DNA of 64,000 bases from Sympetrum striolatum. Lineage: Eukaryota; Arthropoda; Insecta; Odonata; Libellulidae. Made by a program: the position numbers and the translations under genes. Within the stretch, counting starts at the first letter, position 1. Each line of letters begins with the position of its first letter. Below the pieces are notes generated by a model. That model made no database searches. It had not been told where the DNA came from and worked only from the letters and a program-made list of their open reading frames with translations. Positions 21,415 to 33,835 of this stretch are shown here, one piece after another. The stretch spans positions 372,001 to 436,000 of the forward strand of contig CANPUZ010000048.1 of assembly GCA_947579665.1 (NCBI GenBank). The letters are read 5' to 3'.

Positions 21415-21969
21415 TAATCCCTAGAAGGTGGTTTTACCTCGCGAGGTATATATCTAAATCTAAAATGTATTTACTTCTCGAGAAAGGGTTCGACACGAGG
21501 CGGTATCGATCCTCGACATTCTTTGAAACGTTCAAATTTTAAACCTGAATTCCTATTAGTTTAAACAGTTCGTAAGGATGGAAATGCATCACCAATATTC
21601 TTACACAGAACGAAAGCAACTTTTATTCGTTGAAAGACAAAACTTCTTTGCTCGTCGTCTCAAGCCTAAGTTAATATGGACTTAAGATCTGCGCGCAATC
21701 GTACGAAAAAGGCTTGGGCTCTCTTTTCCACATTTTAAAAGTTCCGGATATTAATTACATGGCTGTTAACTCCTAAGAAACGGTCCTGTGTTCCCAACAA
21801 TGCTTTGCTAAGCCGTCTGATCCGTAAATGATCAATTAGAAGTATTTTCAATTCATTAACCTCTTTTTAGAAAAAATCGAAAACCAATCATCCACGAAAT
21901 ATACGAATACAACAAAGGCTTCTACGTTTCCACGGAGTATGTGACGTCATCTTAGAAATGTTTTTTCCA

Positions 21970-22245
21970 GCATCAGAAGGATGTCGAGTAAAAACTCTTG
22001 GAATAGGTCTCGAGAGACTTTGCGCATGCGCAGAAGGCGGCTGAGGAGCGTGACCGGCAACCGACCGAGAGACCCGCTCGTCTACCATCTGTGGCCACGG
22101 GGGCGGAGAGGGGTGCCCACGAAACCACCTCGGGAATAAGCGTGCCGCCCACCGCCCCCAACAAACAAAGCCAATATGGACGCCTTCACGAATGATCTCA
22201 CAACGCCACATATCCAGCAGACGGATGTACATAACAAATAAATTA
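21970..22245. repeat. Dispersed segment S, copy 1 (cut by duplication edge)
   Basis: GC-rich sequence with AAAACTCTTGGAATAGGTCTC, TTTGCGCATGCGCAGAAGG and GACCGAGAGACCCGCTCGTC. It is followed by ACATATCCAGCAGACGGATG. It recurs at 37053-38480 and 44847-45845. Minus-strand frames of 63-157 codons run through it (MYIRLLDMWRC...), but their frame is not kept in the third copy. Confidence 0.75.
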
Positions 22246-22568
22246 CAAACGAAAGAGAAAGACTTATACGAACAAAAAAGAAAGTTGAAAAATTTTTATC
22301 CCTCACGGAATCGAACCCGTGATCGACGATTCCACTGCCGGGCTCGATACCACTACACCACGGCTACCTTGGCAAACCTTGCCGTACGCATAGTTACAAG
22401 TCGCTAACGGTGAACGGTGAAATCCGACGCTGATTTTAAACGCTTATTTCTTAAAAATTAGCGAAAGTTAGTCGCTAAGGTTTCACAATTGTTATTATTA
22501 TTTGCACAGAGCCTTCCCTAAAAGTATTATGAAGATCCCTTTCACACAACGCGTAATGTTCCCTTGTA
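22246..22568. other. Spacer between duplication copies
   Basis: Unique 323-bp stretch between the two large copies. It holds the tRNA-like sequence at 22298-22368. Confidence 0.6.
22298..22368 (-). other. tRNA-like sequence (pseudo-tRNA or SINE head)
   Basis: On the minus strand GCCGTGGTGTAGTGGTATCG looks like a 5' tRNA half with an A box (GTGTAGTGGTA), and CACGGGTTCGATTCCGTG is a T-arm with a B box. A possible anticodon loop lies between (GTGGAAT). The acceptor arms do not pair and the T-arm is one base short of standard, so it is probably not a working tRNA. An A-rich tail follows (GGGATAAAAATTTTTC), as in tRNA-derived SINEs. Confidence 0.5.
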
Positions 22569-22801
22569 AGACGAATAAAGACGAAATGGAAAGGTCACTG
22601 TCATTTATTGCATTCTTATTAATATAAAAACGTATCACTAAGTACATTACAAATCATACAGTGAAGAGACGAGAAAAGAATGTAAGCAAGAACTCGAGCC
22701 AGAATCCATGAAAGAACACTAAGAAAGCTTGCATAATAATAGGCTGTGGATCGAAAAAAGTTCAGAGAAAGATAGCTGAGGAAGCAAATCGTTAAAGAAT
22801 A

Positions 22802-23612
22802 TTACATTAAGACGCCAGGAAGCTACAAACCAAAGATTAAAATTTTGATATTGATGAGCATCTAAATGATGAAGAATTGAAAGTTTGTTTGATAGACCAA
22901 AATAGTGAGGTGTTTAAAGTAGATTCTTCAATTGATATAATTGTAAATAAGGAGGTAGAAGGGAAAAAGACAGCAGGAATAGGAGAAATAAAATTAAAGA
23001 GAAGTTGAGAGGTTATTAAGGCTAAGGAAAAGGGGAGACATAATGTAGGATGGGAAAGATATAGAATTGAAGAAGATATGGGAATTACAAGATGCTACTC
23101 TTAAGAACATAAAAGTACCTATTGCCAAAAAGGTATTAAAAGTGTAAAATGTGGTGAAGAACATTTGGCCAAGGACTGAAAAAGTATTATTGAAAAATGT
23201 GTAAATTGTGATGCAGTTAATTTTAAACTTGGTCTTAATTTAGGTGTTAATCACAGTGTATTAAGTAAGAAATTTTCTGTCTATCAAAGTATATGTGGAG
23301 TTATGAGGAAGATGGTAGATTATGGGATTAAATAGCAATTAAGGATGACAAAAGATTAAATAATTGAATGGGTATTGATTTTAAATGTTAATGGACTGAT
23401 TGACGAGGTGAGAAGATTGGCTGTGAAAATTAATCCAGTGATTATAGTGGAATCAGAGACTCATATCGTGGAGGAGGGGCAGATTAAAATTGATGGTTAT
23501 TATGTATATAGTTGTGTCTCCTGTTCAAGACACACTGGAGGTGTAATGATGTAAGTTAATGATTAAATATGTAGTGTGGTGTTTGACAAAACAGTGGAAG
23601 CACTGAGTATTC
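22802..23612 (+). pseudogene. LINE ORF1/endonuclease fragment (copy 2)
   Basis: Counterpart of 8990-9800, with the same CCHC remnants (YCQKGIKSVKCGEEHLAKD) and the endonuclease start. An additional stop lies just after the TKD codons, near 23355. Non-functional. Confidence 0.65.
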
Positions 23613-23859
23613 AAGATTGGTGACAATGATGATTAGATTGGAGTGAATTGCAACTTCACTGCCTCTCTTGACGGATCTACAAAAATAAGAAAGAAGTTTG
23701 TGGCCACTTATTGCACACTGAGCTAATTCACAGTTCTTTAGCCAATGTTTGGCAAGAGTTACAATGTTAGCTTGCAGATCAGATATGAGTACCTCCAGAT
23801 TATCAGTTTTGTTACTGTGAGTGACTGAATATTCCTAATCAAGATAATAATGATAATGG

Positions 23860-24400
23860 TTTATTCACAGGCAGGAATTGCCCTTTATTGAAGTAAAGAA
23901 TACAATTGTAAGATGTTACAATGCAACAATTGCATACCAAAGTACAATAATTATTTAGAAATCAGCTACATAAAAAATATGTATCTACAAAAGAAAGTAC
24001 AAATTTCAGTGCAAGTCCAGTAATAAGAATTGGTCACATGCCAAAATACAAAATATTAACAGTTACAAAGATTAAAAATTATTTATATACCGCAGGTATT
24101 ATTAGTCAGTTATCTCGTTGCAATCTCAGTTTTGCTATGACCCCTTTTTAAAAAGAATTTATGGATTTGTTAAATAGATCCATGTTATTGCAAGTGCTGT
24201 TACAGGAGCACACGATTCGGTAAATTGGTAAATAATGTAGATAAGTATTAGAGAGGTAGGGAACTTCAAATAGGTTAGAATTGCGAGTGGATGTATGGGG
24301 AATTTTGAATATTTTGAGTGTTAAAATGTCAGGACAGGATACTAAATTATTCAGGACTTCATACATAAAAAGAATACCAATATACTCTCTACGTGCTTAA
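23860..24400 (-). pseudogene. LINE reverse transcriptase C-terminal fragment (copy 2)
   Basis: Antisense counterpart of the low-coordinate end of 10030-11370. The catalytic part is missing because of the deletion joining 24395 to 24420. Confidence 0.55.
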
Positions 24401-24544
24401 TACTTAATATACTCTCTACGTCCCATAATATATACCCAATTCAGATTTAATTTTCCCAAAATGGGTTGTCAGGCTGAATTACTGGAATTAATTTCTCTTA
24501 AGAAAAAGGTCTTGAATGTGTTCTACTGATAATCTTAAATCATC

Positions 24545-25262
24545 ATTGTTACTCTTCCCTCACAGTGCCATTAACAGTTTTGTTTAACATGTCACTTATG
24601 ACTGGCTAATTCCCCTCAAATCGAAAGTATAGCTATGTCAACCGATATAAGTATTAACTACATATATTGTCCTCTAGTCACCATCTCAAAAATACTAAAA
24701 CTCTTTGAAAAACTTGTTTATAATATCATTCATCTCCAACTCGGAAAGATTATTTTACCACAGCATGGATTCATGAAAGGGCAACCAACTCTTACCTATT
24801 TATTTCTTTATAATACTATTCTACAAGCATTTGACACCAAGAACCAAATTGATGCAAGATATATTGATAGTTCAAAAGCCTTTAACAAAGTAAATCACAT
24901 AATTTTCATAAGATTGAAGGCTATAGACTAACATTTTGGATTTATTTCATGGATTAGAGGCTATTTAAATTAAAGATTTATTAAAGTTAGAACACATTAT
25001 TCCAATCCCTGTTATCAGATTGAAAAACATCTAGAATGTGTTCAAAGGAGATTTTTAAAACATTTGTTCTATAAATGACTTTTCCGCAAAGAAGATTGTT
25101 CATGTACCCTCATACTTTCCCAATTACAAATGAACTCTCTTGAAACCAGACAGGAGGTTGACTGACCGTTTTTAAAAAAATATTTTATTAGTCCAAAAAG
25201 CCATCCAGGCGTAGCAAAGGACCTTCTCAAAAATAAACTTTGGTATACACAAGTACCTCATA
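24545..25262 (+). pseudogene. LINE reverse transcriptase fragment (copy 2)
   Basis: Counterpart of 12236-12954, with the same motifs (ILPQHGFMKGQPTLTYLFL, YIDSSKAFNKVNH) and the same internal deletion. It runs straight into the (TA)n site that is unoccupied here and occupied in copy 1. Confidence 0.65.
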
Positions 25263-25278
25263 TATATATATATATATA
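25258..25278. other. Empty target site of the Helitron-like insertion
   Basis: CTCATATATATATATATATAG here equals the two flanks of 12955-14118 joined directly: ...CTCATA before the element and TATATATA after it. No bases are duplicated, so the insertion is A^T. Confidence 0.75.
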
Positions 25279-27305
25279 GATTTATGACAGTCATAATACC
25301 TTCTGCTCATAAGATAGGCTTAAAGTGTTCTGTGATTTTAGCCCCAGCCAAAATCCTCATTACCTTTTTTCTGAATCTACAGTATTTTGTGCTTCATCTC
25401 AACCAATGAGAGGGCAAACGAGTAGACAAATGAAGAATGAAACAAGGCGTGCAAAAGCAGATGTAAATATCGATGATATGTATGAAATTTTAGGTAACTA
25501 AGATTTGTTGTTGTCCTTTGTTGATTTCTTACTAAAGTTTTGAAAGAAATCTCACAGGGAAGATATTTATAATTGCATTAGTTACTTTGTATGGTCTTAA
25601 ATGGTTGAATTTAACAGACATTGCTTGCAGAAGATTTTCCAGTGCCCAAATTCGAGCACAAGGATACTTATGGTAATAAAATATCGATATCTAATATACT
25701 ATCAGCCCTACAGTGAATCCCTAAATTTCATAATTTTATTAACTGGAAGTCGGTGCGTGATTTTCAGAACTTAGAATCAGTGAAAGAAGTAGAAAATTTG
25801 TAAGTACATAGTACCTTCGATACACTCACTGACTGATTTCTTGGAGGTTAGATTTCCACGAATTCCTTAGGTGCTTCATAAAGTTATTGTTGGAACTGTT
25901 GCTGTCTTCAAATCAGTTTACTATTGGTCAGCTAGTAAGACCTCGATTCGTATAAACGGATAGGTATCTTTTATTTTTTAATATTTGCTACAAAAGCAAA
26001 ATCCTCTCGTATCCTTGTGAACGGAAGTACTGCAACTTTCGACTGTAGCTTTTTCCTATACGTAATTAATACTTGTAATTAGTTTCGCCTGGATTAACTA
26101 CACTCTACGAATATTATTCAATTACCTTGGCCTTTCATATATTGCTGAATATATGATTTTAATGGAATCTAATGGTAAAATTGTGGGTATTTTTCTAGTT
26201 TCACGGTGTTTGGGAGAAATTCTATATCTCCTTTACTACTAAAGATACACATACCATTCTTACACCATATTATAGAGGAAGGGTTGCAGTTTATATATAT
26301 GATAGCAATCTCTTCTAAGTGCTGCCATTTCGGAGAAAATTCTATACAAAAACGACAAATTTTCGACGTTTTTCGTCTGCTACTAGAAAATTACCAAATT
26401 GTGTTTTAAAATGAACAAAAATTATACCATCCACGTCAGTTTAAAGTTAATCATTATACGTTTCAAATTAGAAAATTCTATCGCATGAAATCCTATCACT
26501 AGGTTTAAAGTATTTCTCTATTATTTATAGTTTTCTTCAAGCGGGGTCATTATTTTTCCATAGTCGAGTCTCGCACGGGGAAACAGTAACATATGTAACG
26601 GATGCTAAGCGTTCCACAACACTTTACCTAATGAATTATTGATGGTCATTTACATTTATTATTAAAAGATTAAAACGTTCATTTTATTCCACGTCCTTGG
26701 ACAGATGCACGCTCCAAGAAACGTAGTACATACGTGCATCCATATGTGCTATGGCGTACATCATTTTGCATCTAAAAGCGAGAATCGCATTCATTTTATG
26801 CGATCGCATGACTTATTGCGGCTTTATTTTACATTCTGCTAATTACGGGCAGTCAATTAACTCATTTGCCTTGATGATATTGTTAAATATGCACACACTT
26901 GCCACAGTTCGTCTGCTAACCGACCGACTCCTATCCCTACCGACTCTTTTTCACTATCGGTAGAATTCTCCGGATTCTGTAGAAAGATGTCGTTCACAAC
27001 TTCAAAACGTGTCCAAATTCGAGTAGGTTACTTCGATATAACGCAAAATAGAGGCCAGATAAATAGAATAATTTCGAAAAAATCTTTCGCCTGCTTTCGC
27101 GTCGATTGAAGCTGGAAAAAATGGAATTTTCGCTCAGGATATATTTTACACATTAAGATTCTATACGATATTCTTGGATGTTTTAACAGGCAAGCGAGAA
27201 AATGAGGGTTTTTCGATAATAAAACCTTTTTTCTTAAATATCGCTCCCCGATTGATTCGGAAAGAAGCAAAAATGTCGTTCCATACGCACTAGACGAATC
27301 TTAAT
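25279..27305. other. Duplicated region without recognised genes (copy 2)
   Basis: Counterpart of 14137-16160. Includes repeat Q at about 26320-26439. Substitutions are scattered and do not favour any frame. Confidence 0.45.
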
Positions 27306-27329
27306 ACATTCCATTCAAGCAGGTTCCAC

Positions 27330-28343
27330 GCACAAAAAGGAAAAAGAATGGATTGAAAATACTCTTAAAATTCGCTTCAATTAAATCGTCTGGCATCGAA
27401 CCCGGGTCTTACTGGTAAACTTACAATGCACCACAATAGAAGATCACCATCTCTAACTCTGTGTGAAAATTCAAGCAGAAAAATTTGCTGCAAATATCTC
27501 AAACGACTCTATCCCAACTTTTCACGAATGTCAATGGCTCTCTGGATTCGAACCAAGGATGATCTTGGAAATCTAAATCATGTTTCTGAAAGTAATTTAT
27601 GGTCTCTATCTATATGCCGAATTTCAAGTTTTTATATTATTGGGAAAGGTTTCAAAATAATTCCTAAAAATCGGATCAACTTCTGATTGCAGAGACACCT
27701 GGTGTCGAACCCAGAACATATTGTAAGCTGTAAATGCACAATTTGATTTATAAAGACTTGCTCTTGTATCATGCAAAGTTTGAAGTCGATAGCATGCCGG
27801 GAAGTACCTAAATTATGTTTCCGTTATCTCCGTAAGAAATGGATTGAGAAGTGAAAATGGCCCTCTGGAATCGAACCAAGGACCATCAGCGAGTAATTAA
27901 AATTGTATTATTAAATATTTTTATAATCTCTAACTCCATGTCGAATTTCAAGTTTCGATGCCATCGGGAAGAGGTCGAAAAAAAATCATAAAAATCGCCA
28001 CAATGCATTTTAAACGGCAGATTTTTGCCCCGACCTAGCATCGAACCATGGAGAATATTCGAAGATGTCTTTTTGATTTTCGTTAGATATGCACGGCTTC
28101 GAGCGATCCCTCGAATTTAAATTCTTTACTTTTCCGGGAATTGCCACAAAAAAAAATTTCGAAAATCCCGACCATGTATCCTTATGGAGAAAATCGCGAC
28201 TTTGGGATCTTCTGGAATCGAACCCATGACACCGAGGTTCAAAGTCGGCCTTTTCCTGGAGGTTACACGTTATGGCCAATACGTCGTACAATTTTCAAGT
28301 CTATATACAATGGATATCCGGAGAAACGTCTGTATATAATAGA
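27330..28343 (-). mobile_element. Helitron-like element, six units, 3' end truncated
   Basis: Same element as 16418-17293, but it keeps the terminal unit (GGCATCGAACCCGGGTC at 27392). Motif spacings from there are 152, 157, 166, 171 and 176, matching the element at 12955-14118 read from its 3' end. The 5' TC end is at 28343, preceded by A. The CTCG end and hairpin are absent. Confidence 0.65.
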
Positions 28344-29768
28344 TAGTTGACTATCACCATCTGTGTGACAGGAAAGTAAGTTTAATAGTTAGGAGGGTAG
28401 CTACAATCTTTTTTGTGAAATTTTGTCTTGTGAATTTCAAACGTTTCTTTTAAATAATCTGTGGAGTCGCCACGATCACACCGTCAATTTATTTGTTTGC
28501 GGTCGAGCTGTGACTTCTGTGCGATTCGAAGAGTTTCTTCGCGATTTCCACGAAGTGAGTGTGTGAGCACATTTTATCGATCGTCTAATCTTAGTTGCGT
28601 TAATTTCACGTTTTCTTGCGTTCAGACAATCACGCCTACTTCCATTATGCCTCGGCTGTGCCGGAGTGAAGAAGATGGAATATGTACTATTCGCGTGAAA
28701 GTCGAAATGATAAAAAATATATGAAAATTAGATTATTTAGTCATTTCTACAGCATTTTCATTTCGTTTGCGCACCTAACGCCATTCCAAGAAATGTTACT
28801 GCTTTTGATGAAGGATTGATGCATTGACGAAATGCATTTGTTAAATCAGGTGCAAGACCACGCGAGTGTAACGTCGCTAACATTCTGCAAGCATGTTGTT
28901 CGCGCAAATTTCAAGTCGGCATCATATCGAGAGGGTCCTCAAAAGTAGAAAAAGTATTGAAAATATTCTTAAAATTTATCCGTCATGCTTTTATAAAGAT
29001 GTACAGCATCGAATCCAGATGATCGGGCGTTACCGTGTGGAAAGCCATTCAGATAATGAAGAAAAACAGTGTAAATGTAAGCATTAGTTTTCAATCTTTC
29101 ACTGACCAGTCGAAATCCGAAATACCTGCTGCGGCCTTAAACATTTTAGGTTGTCGCACTGCAATTTCGCAGCCAGGATCCGAACTCCCCGTAAAATGAT
29201 GCTCTTATCAATCGCCCTCTCTCACCCCTCAAAAAAGAAACTAGATACTCCTGGCAACCGCTGATCCATAACATCCCACATCGCCGATGTTACCAGAAAG
29301 CTTGGCCTAGAAAGAAAGAGCAGGGCCACGTTTTATGAGCTTTCATTTTTCGCGAAAACTATAATCGAAATGTTTATGTCCTTGGAAATGTTTAGCGAAG
29401 TAATGCACTGCTGAAAACCAAAGCAGTTACTCGAAGGTTTTTCGGAAAAAAATATTTTCTGAAAAATTGCGCAAATGGCTCCGGAATTGAGTTATTTCGA
29501 AGGAAAATGTTGTTTTACTTCACATTCTGTAACGATTTCTTGGATTTCATTGAGTATAAACGAGGAAAAGATTGTTTACCGGAAAAAATACTTGGAAATG
29601 GTTAAATTCGCTCCGTATTCGATTTCTTAAGAGGGAAAATGTTGTTTTAATTTACATTATGTGAGAATGTCTTCAGCGATTAATGCCTCATAATTTGAGC
29701 TAGATAGAATATGCCGGGCTAAAATACGTTTAAAAACAATTAAAAAAGGGAAGAGTCGTAGTTAAGTA
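28344..29768. other. Duplicated region (copy 2 of 17294-18720)
   Basis: Holds the 87-codon unassigned frame (28461-28724), a Helitron-like relic (28866-29090), repeat P (29100-29175) and repeat U units (29465-29670). Confidence 0.4.
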
Positions 29769-30541
29769 CGAGTAAAATGTAGCTTGCATACTGCAAGCAG
29801 ATCGACAACGATAATTTTATATCGGCAATACATCGGGACGGGCAGTCAAAAGAAAAAAAGGATTAAATTATTCTAAAATTCGCTGCAATTTAATCGTCGG
29901 GCATCGAACCCGGGTCTTTCTGTTCGACTTACTATGCAGCACAACAGAATAACACCATCTCTAACTACGTGTGAAAATTCAAGCAGAAATATTGGCTGCA
30001 ACTACCTGAAACGATGTCCTACTTTTCCCATGTATTCCATGTAACCCAGGAACAGTACGGTCTTATCTAAATTCTTTTCAAAACCCTACGCTAAATATAC
30101 ATCTTCTACGTAAGCAAAAACTTCCTTTTGTTTAGATGAGTACACCAAAAAATATAATGAAAAACTACCTCGATGTATTTTAAAGGGCACCCAGCATCGA
30201 ACCCGGGATTTTTCCCGTAAAAGTCATGTATGTTTTCGATAGAACATTACCATATATGTAGGCTACTAGAGTTTCGATTCTCTACCTATCCGGGAAGTAT
30301 TTTATTTTTTTTTAACCCGAAAATCAAAGCAATGCTATTAAAGGTGAAAAATAGGGACTTTGGGAATCGAACCCATGACGCTGAGGTTCAAATTCGCGTT
30401 ATTTCTGGCGGTTGAAGGTAATGAATAATGCGTCGTAAAAATTTCAAGTCAATGACACCTTCGGTTTGACCTGTGAATTACAGTCCTCTCTATCTATCAG
30501 TATGCATGAATGAATTTGGAGAAGCATCTATATATACTAGA
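29769..30541 (-). mobile_element. Helitron-like element, both ends present (copy 2)
   Basis: Counterpart of 18722-19413 with 5' TC at 30541, CTCG end at 29769 and an intact hairpin at about 29782-29798. An internal ~85-bp stretch near 30080-30165 is absent in copy 1, probably by deletion there. Confidence 0.7.
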
Positions 30542-30545
30542 TATT

Positions 30546-31570
30546 CGAGTAAAGTGTTGCATGCATGTTGATGACAGGGTCGACATCATATCGAGAGGGT
30601 CATCAAAAGTAGAAAAAGGATTCTTAAAATTCGCCGCAATTTCATCTTCCGGCATCGAACCCGGGTCTTACTGATGTTACTTACTATGGAGCACAACACA
30701 AGATCACCAACTCTAACTATATGTGAAAATTCAAGCAGAAATATTGGGTGCAACTGCCTCAAACCAAATTTTCCCTTATATTCCTTACGAGTAAAATGTT
30801 GCTTGCATACAGAATGTATTTATTACTTTATTCACTTGCCAAGTTTTGAGTTTCAATGTTATCGAGAAGGGCTAAAAAAAATATTAAAAATCGTCGCAAT
30901 TCGTAATTTTTAGACGCCTGGTGTCGAACCCAGGACCTTTCGGAAGATGCTAATAGGCATAATTAGGACCTGATCTTAATTAATGCCAAGTTAGAAGTCC
31001 ATATCATACAGGGAAGGTCCTGAATAAAACTCCATTATCCCCTGCTGAAATGCATAGGGTAATGTTTGAAGGCTTTCTGGGATCGAACCAAGGACAATCG
31101 ATGAAATCTAAGACACGTTTTCGAAATGAACCCATTATGTCTATCTATATGCCGAATTTCGAGTTTTAACATTATTGGGAAGAGGTTCAAAATAATTCTT
31201 AAAAATCGGACCAGTTACCGATTGCAGAGACGCCTGGTGTCGAACCCATGACCTACAGGCAGCTGTGAACATACAATATGACTTGTCTTGACTTGATCTC
31301 ATTTAATGCAAAGTATGAAGTCAATAACTTGCCGAGAAGTACGTTAAATTTGCTTCCGTTATCTCCATAAGAAATGCATTGAAGGATGTAATAGCCCTCT
31401 GGGATCGAACCATGGACCATCAGCGAATTGCTAAAATTCGATTATAGAATACATTTATGATATCTATCCACGTTCCAAGTTTCCAAGTCATCGGGAAGTA
31501 TTTAAAAAAAAATCTTAAAAATCGCAATGTAAATTAAACGGGAGAATATTAGCATCGTAGATGAAAGGTC
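30546..31570 (-). mobile_element. Helitron-like relics in tandem (copy 2)
   Basis: Counterpart of 19418-20235, extended by units missing in copy 1: a GGGATCGAACCATGGACC motif at about 31399 and the start of the next unit (CATCGGGAAGTATTTAAAAA). The remainder is lost near 31570. Confidence 0.55.
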
Positions 31571-32337
31571 AGGGCAATTCAGAAAAAATTGTTTCCCTTT
31601 TTGCTTCGCTTGCGATCATCTCAATTCGTGCATCGCATTAATTCAATGCATCTTATCGTAATGATAGATGCCCTCGGTTGGAAGAATTGCTGGGAAAGCC
31701 TCAGTTGAGCGGCCACAATGGTTAGTTATCGGTGGGGGGTAGGGAAAGGACGAACCAGCGGTTCGGAACTCGTTAAGCAGGGAAATTTGTATGGGAAAGT
31801 ATTTCTAATTGTTCCGAGAAGTTGAGAGGATGGCCTATGTCACAAAGAAGCACGATATCGGCAGCAAGGATGGATTCTAGGAGATGTTTTGCGAAATGGG
31901 TCTTCTTTGAATTACTAGCAAAGGAACTTTGATGCTCTTTTGTTCTGAAGGAGAAAGAGCATCGCACTCAAGTCTGTATAGTCTGTGCTTTTGAATGACG
32001 TTCGAGCATGTCTTTACCATTGCAAAATATTCTTCCCAAATTCAAGGAGGATTTATAAGAAGTTCTGATAGTGTTTTTGGGGAAACGATTGGCAATGCTT
32101 TGGGAAATATTATTGATGAAGGTTATTTTACACCATCGCCATTGGGAGCATTGAGTGTTTTATTAATGGCTAAATTTCTAACGTTTACGAGTCAAAAGTT
32201 TGTCGATGAGAGAACCGTCGTTGGAAGCGATCGATTTAATTGTTTGGAATTAAACAAGAAATAATTCAGGTCAGTACACCATTTGGTAAGAAATGTCACT
32301 TTTTAGCAGGGGATACAGTCCGGCACTGTTTAATAAT
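31571..32337. other. Copy-2-specific DNA, no gene recognised
   Basis: Contains an 89-codon plus-strand frame (31995-32264) and a 64-codon minus-strand frame (31773-31967) with SILAADIVLLCDIGHPLNF. Neither was recognised. Copy 1 lacks the region and has a short filler (TAAAAGGCCGTCC) at the junction. Confidence 0.3.
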
Positions 32338-32532
32338 GTTTAAAGATTTGTTTGATTTGTATAACTTGTACCTGAAGACGACGGTCCTCCGTTGAAACAA
32401 TGAAACTGTTGAACAATTAAAACATTTTTGTGGAAAAAGCACAAATTATCTCCTTCATTTTGCAAGATAGTGATGGCTAAGAGATGAGAAAAAAGGAACG
32501 TGGAAAAAAACAATGAAATACAGTACCGATAT

Positions 32533-33068
32533 TTAGATTTAGATTTGGATATATACCCCGCGAGCCGCCAGAGGCGTATGGCAGGGGGTGTAATACACCA
32601 CCATTATTCATTCCTACCTATTAGAATCTCTAATAGCTTGGGGAAAAAACGACCAAAAGTAATTATCCGTCCTTGCGATTACTTCCCTATAACGCTTCGT
32701 CGATGCCTCTCGGAGATCGCGTTCGCTCCTTACTGGCACTAACATTTCACTTACTTCGTCTATAAATTCTGAACGATTGAACTTTTCGAAAAGTTTCCGA
32801 CGATATTCAGATCTTCTCATCTGTAGTGAATTCCAACTGAGGGACTCTATCATTGCCGTAACGCTGCTATCAAACCTGAAATCCCCGCAAACGAATCGGG
32901 CTGCTCTACGCTGGACCATCTCTAAATCTGAGACTAAACCTACTTCGTGTAGGTCCCAAACCGCACAGCAGTATTCAAGACTCGGACGAATAAGAGAAAA
33001 GTAAGCTATTTCTTTGACTCTCGATGAGCATCCTCTCAACGTTCTACCAGTTAATCTTTGCATATATA
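32533..33068 (-). mobile_element. CR1/L2-like LINE, 5'-truncated insertion
   Basis: A 536-bp antisense insertion absent from copy 1, where 20440/20441 is the empty site. It is flanked by GATAT at 32528-32532 and 33069-33073. The coding part (32614-33063) is the C-terminal end of a reverse transcriptase with an undamaged frame to its stop: RVKEIAYFSLIRPSLEYCC, AVWDLHEVGLVSDLEMVQRR, AARFVCGDF and VTAMIESLSWNSLQMRRSEY. The 3' end carries ATCTAA-type repeats (AAATCTAAATCTAA on the minus strand), as in CR1/L2-like LINEs. Severe 5' truncation is usual for LINE insertion. It dates to after the large duplication, or was lost precisely from copy 1, which is unlikely. Confidence 0.8.
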
Positions 33069-33835
33069 GATATGCACTTGCATGCGATACTTAAATAAGA
33101 ATCAGTGCAAGATGGTAATTAAAATCTTAACATCTTTCGCATTTATCATCGTACGAGAGATCAACAATCACCTTCGTCGTTAGGGAGTTGTTTATGCCCG
33201 CGAAATCACACGAATCTTTCGTACTTTTCGTCTGAATTCTCGAAACTTCAACTCGAATGCGATATTCCACGACCGAAATAAGAATCTTCATTCAATTTCC
33301 TATCTTTTGGTGTTCGTCTCGATTTCATTATCTCCGATTTAATTCTTCAAAAGAAAAAGTGTCTGCAGTCGACCCAAACGAAGGATTTGCTCAGAGAATG
33401 CTAAGCGGTGTCAACATTTATTAAGCATGTACTGAGCGAGGACAACACGTTATAGATTTGAAAAAACAAAACGGATGTTGACATATAACAACGAAAATCT
33501 CGCATACCAGAGGAATTAACTTATAAAACACGTTTCCATGACAGGCGATGAACAACGAAAGGAAAACATACTCGCGCCTATTACTAAAGTTCCCCTGAAA
33601 TTTTCAATGTTTCGATCGAAATACAAGTAAACCTACACGAATTGTGATTCGTTTTCAAAATCTCGACGAGATCGTTCCGAATGCTGAACATAAGTCTAAT
33701 TTAAGCCACCAATTCACTAAGAAAACGACAAAACCAATAATTTCCGCGAACCTATTAATTTTGCTGGCTCTCTTTTGCTTCAAGTTCGAGTAAATCTAGT
33801 CAAATTTGGACTATTGTTAACGTCACATTCCCGTA

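Larger units (their letters stand above)
8757..22245 (+). repeat. Large segmental duplication, copy 1
   Basis: Begins AGACGAATAAAGACGAAATG and ends ACATAACAAATAA. It aligns in the same order and orientation with 22569-37305 at very high identity apart from large gaps. Copy 1 alone has 10500-12110 (LINE DNA), 12955-14118 (Helitron-like) and 16164-16417 (MITE). It lacks about 0.98 kb, 0.54 kb (a LINE) and 2.43 kb present in copy 2. The right boundary falls inside dispersed segment S, whose other copies continue past it. Confidence 0.9.
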
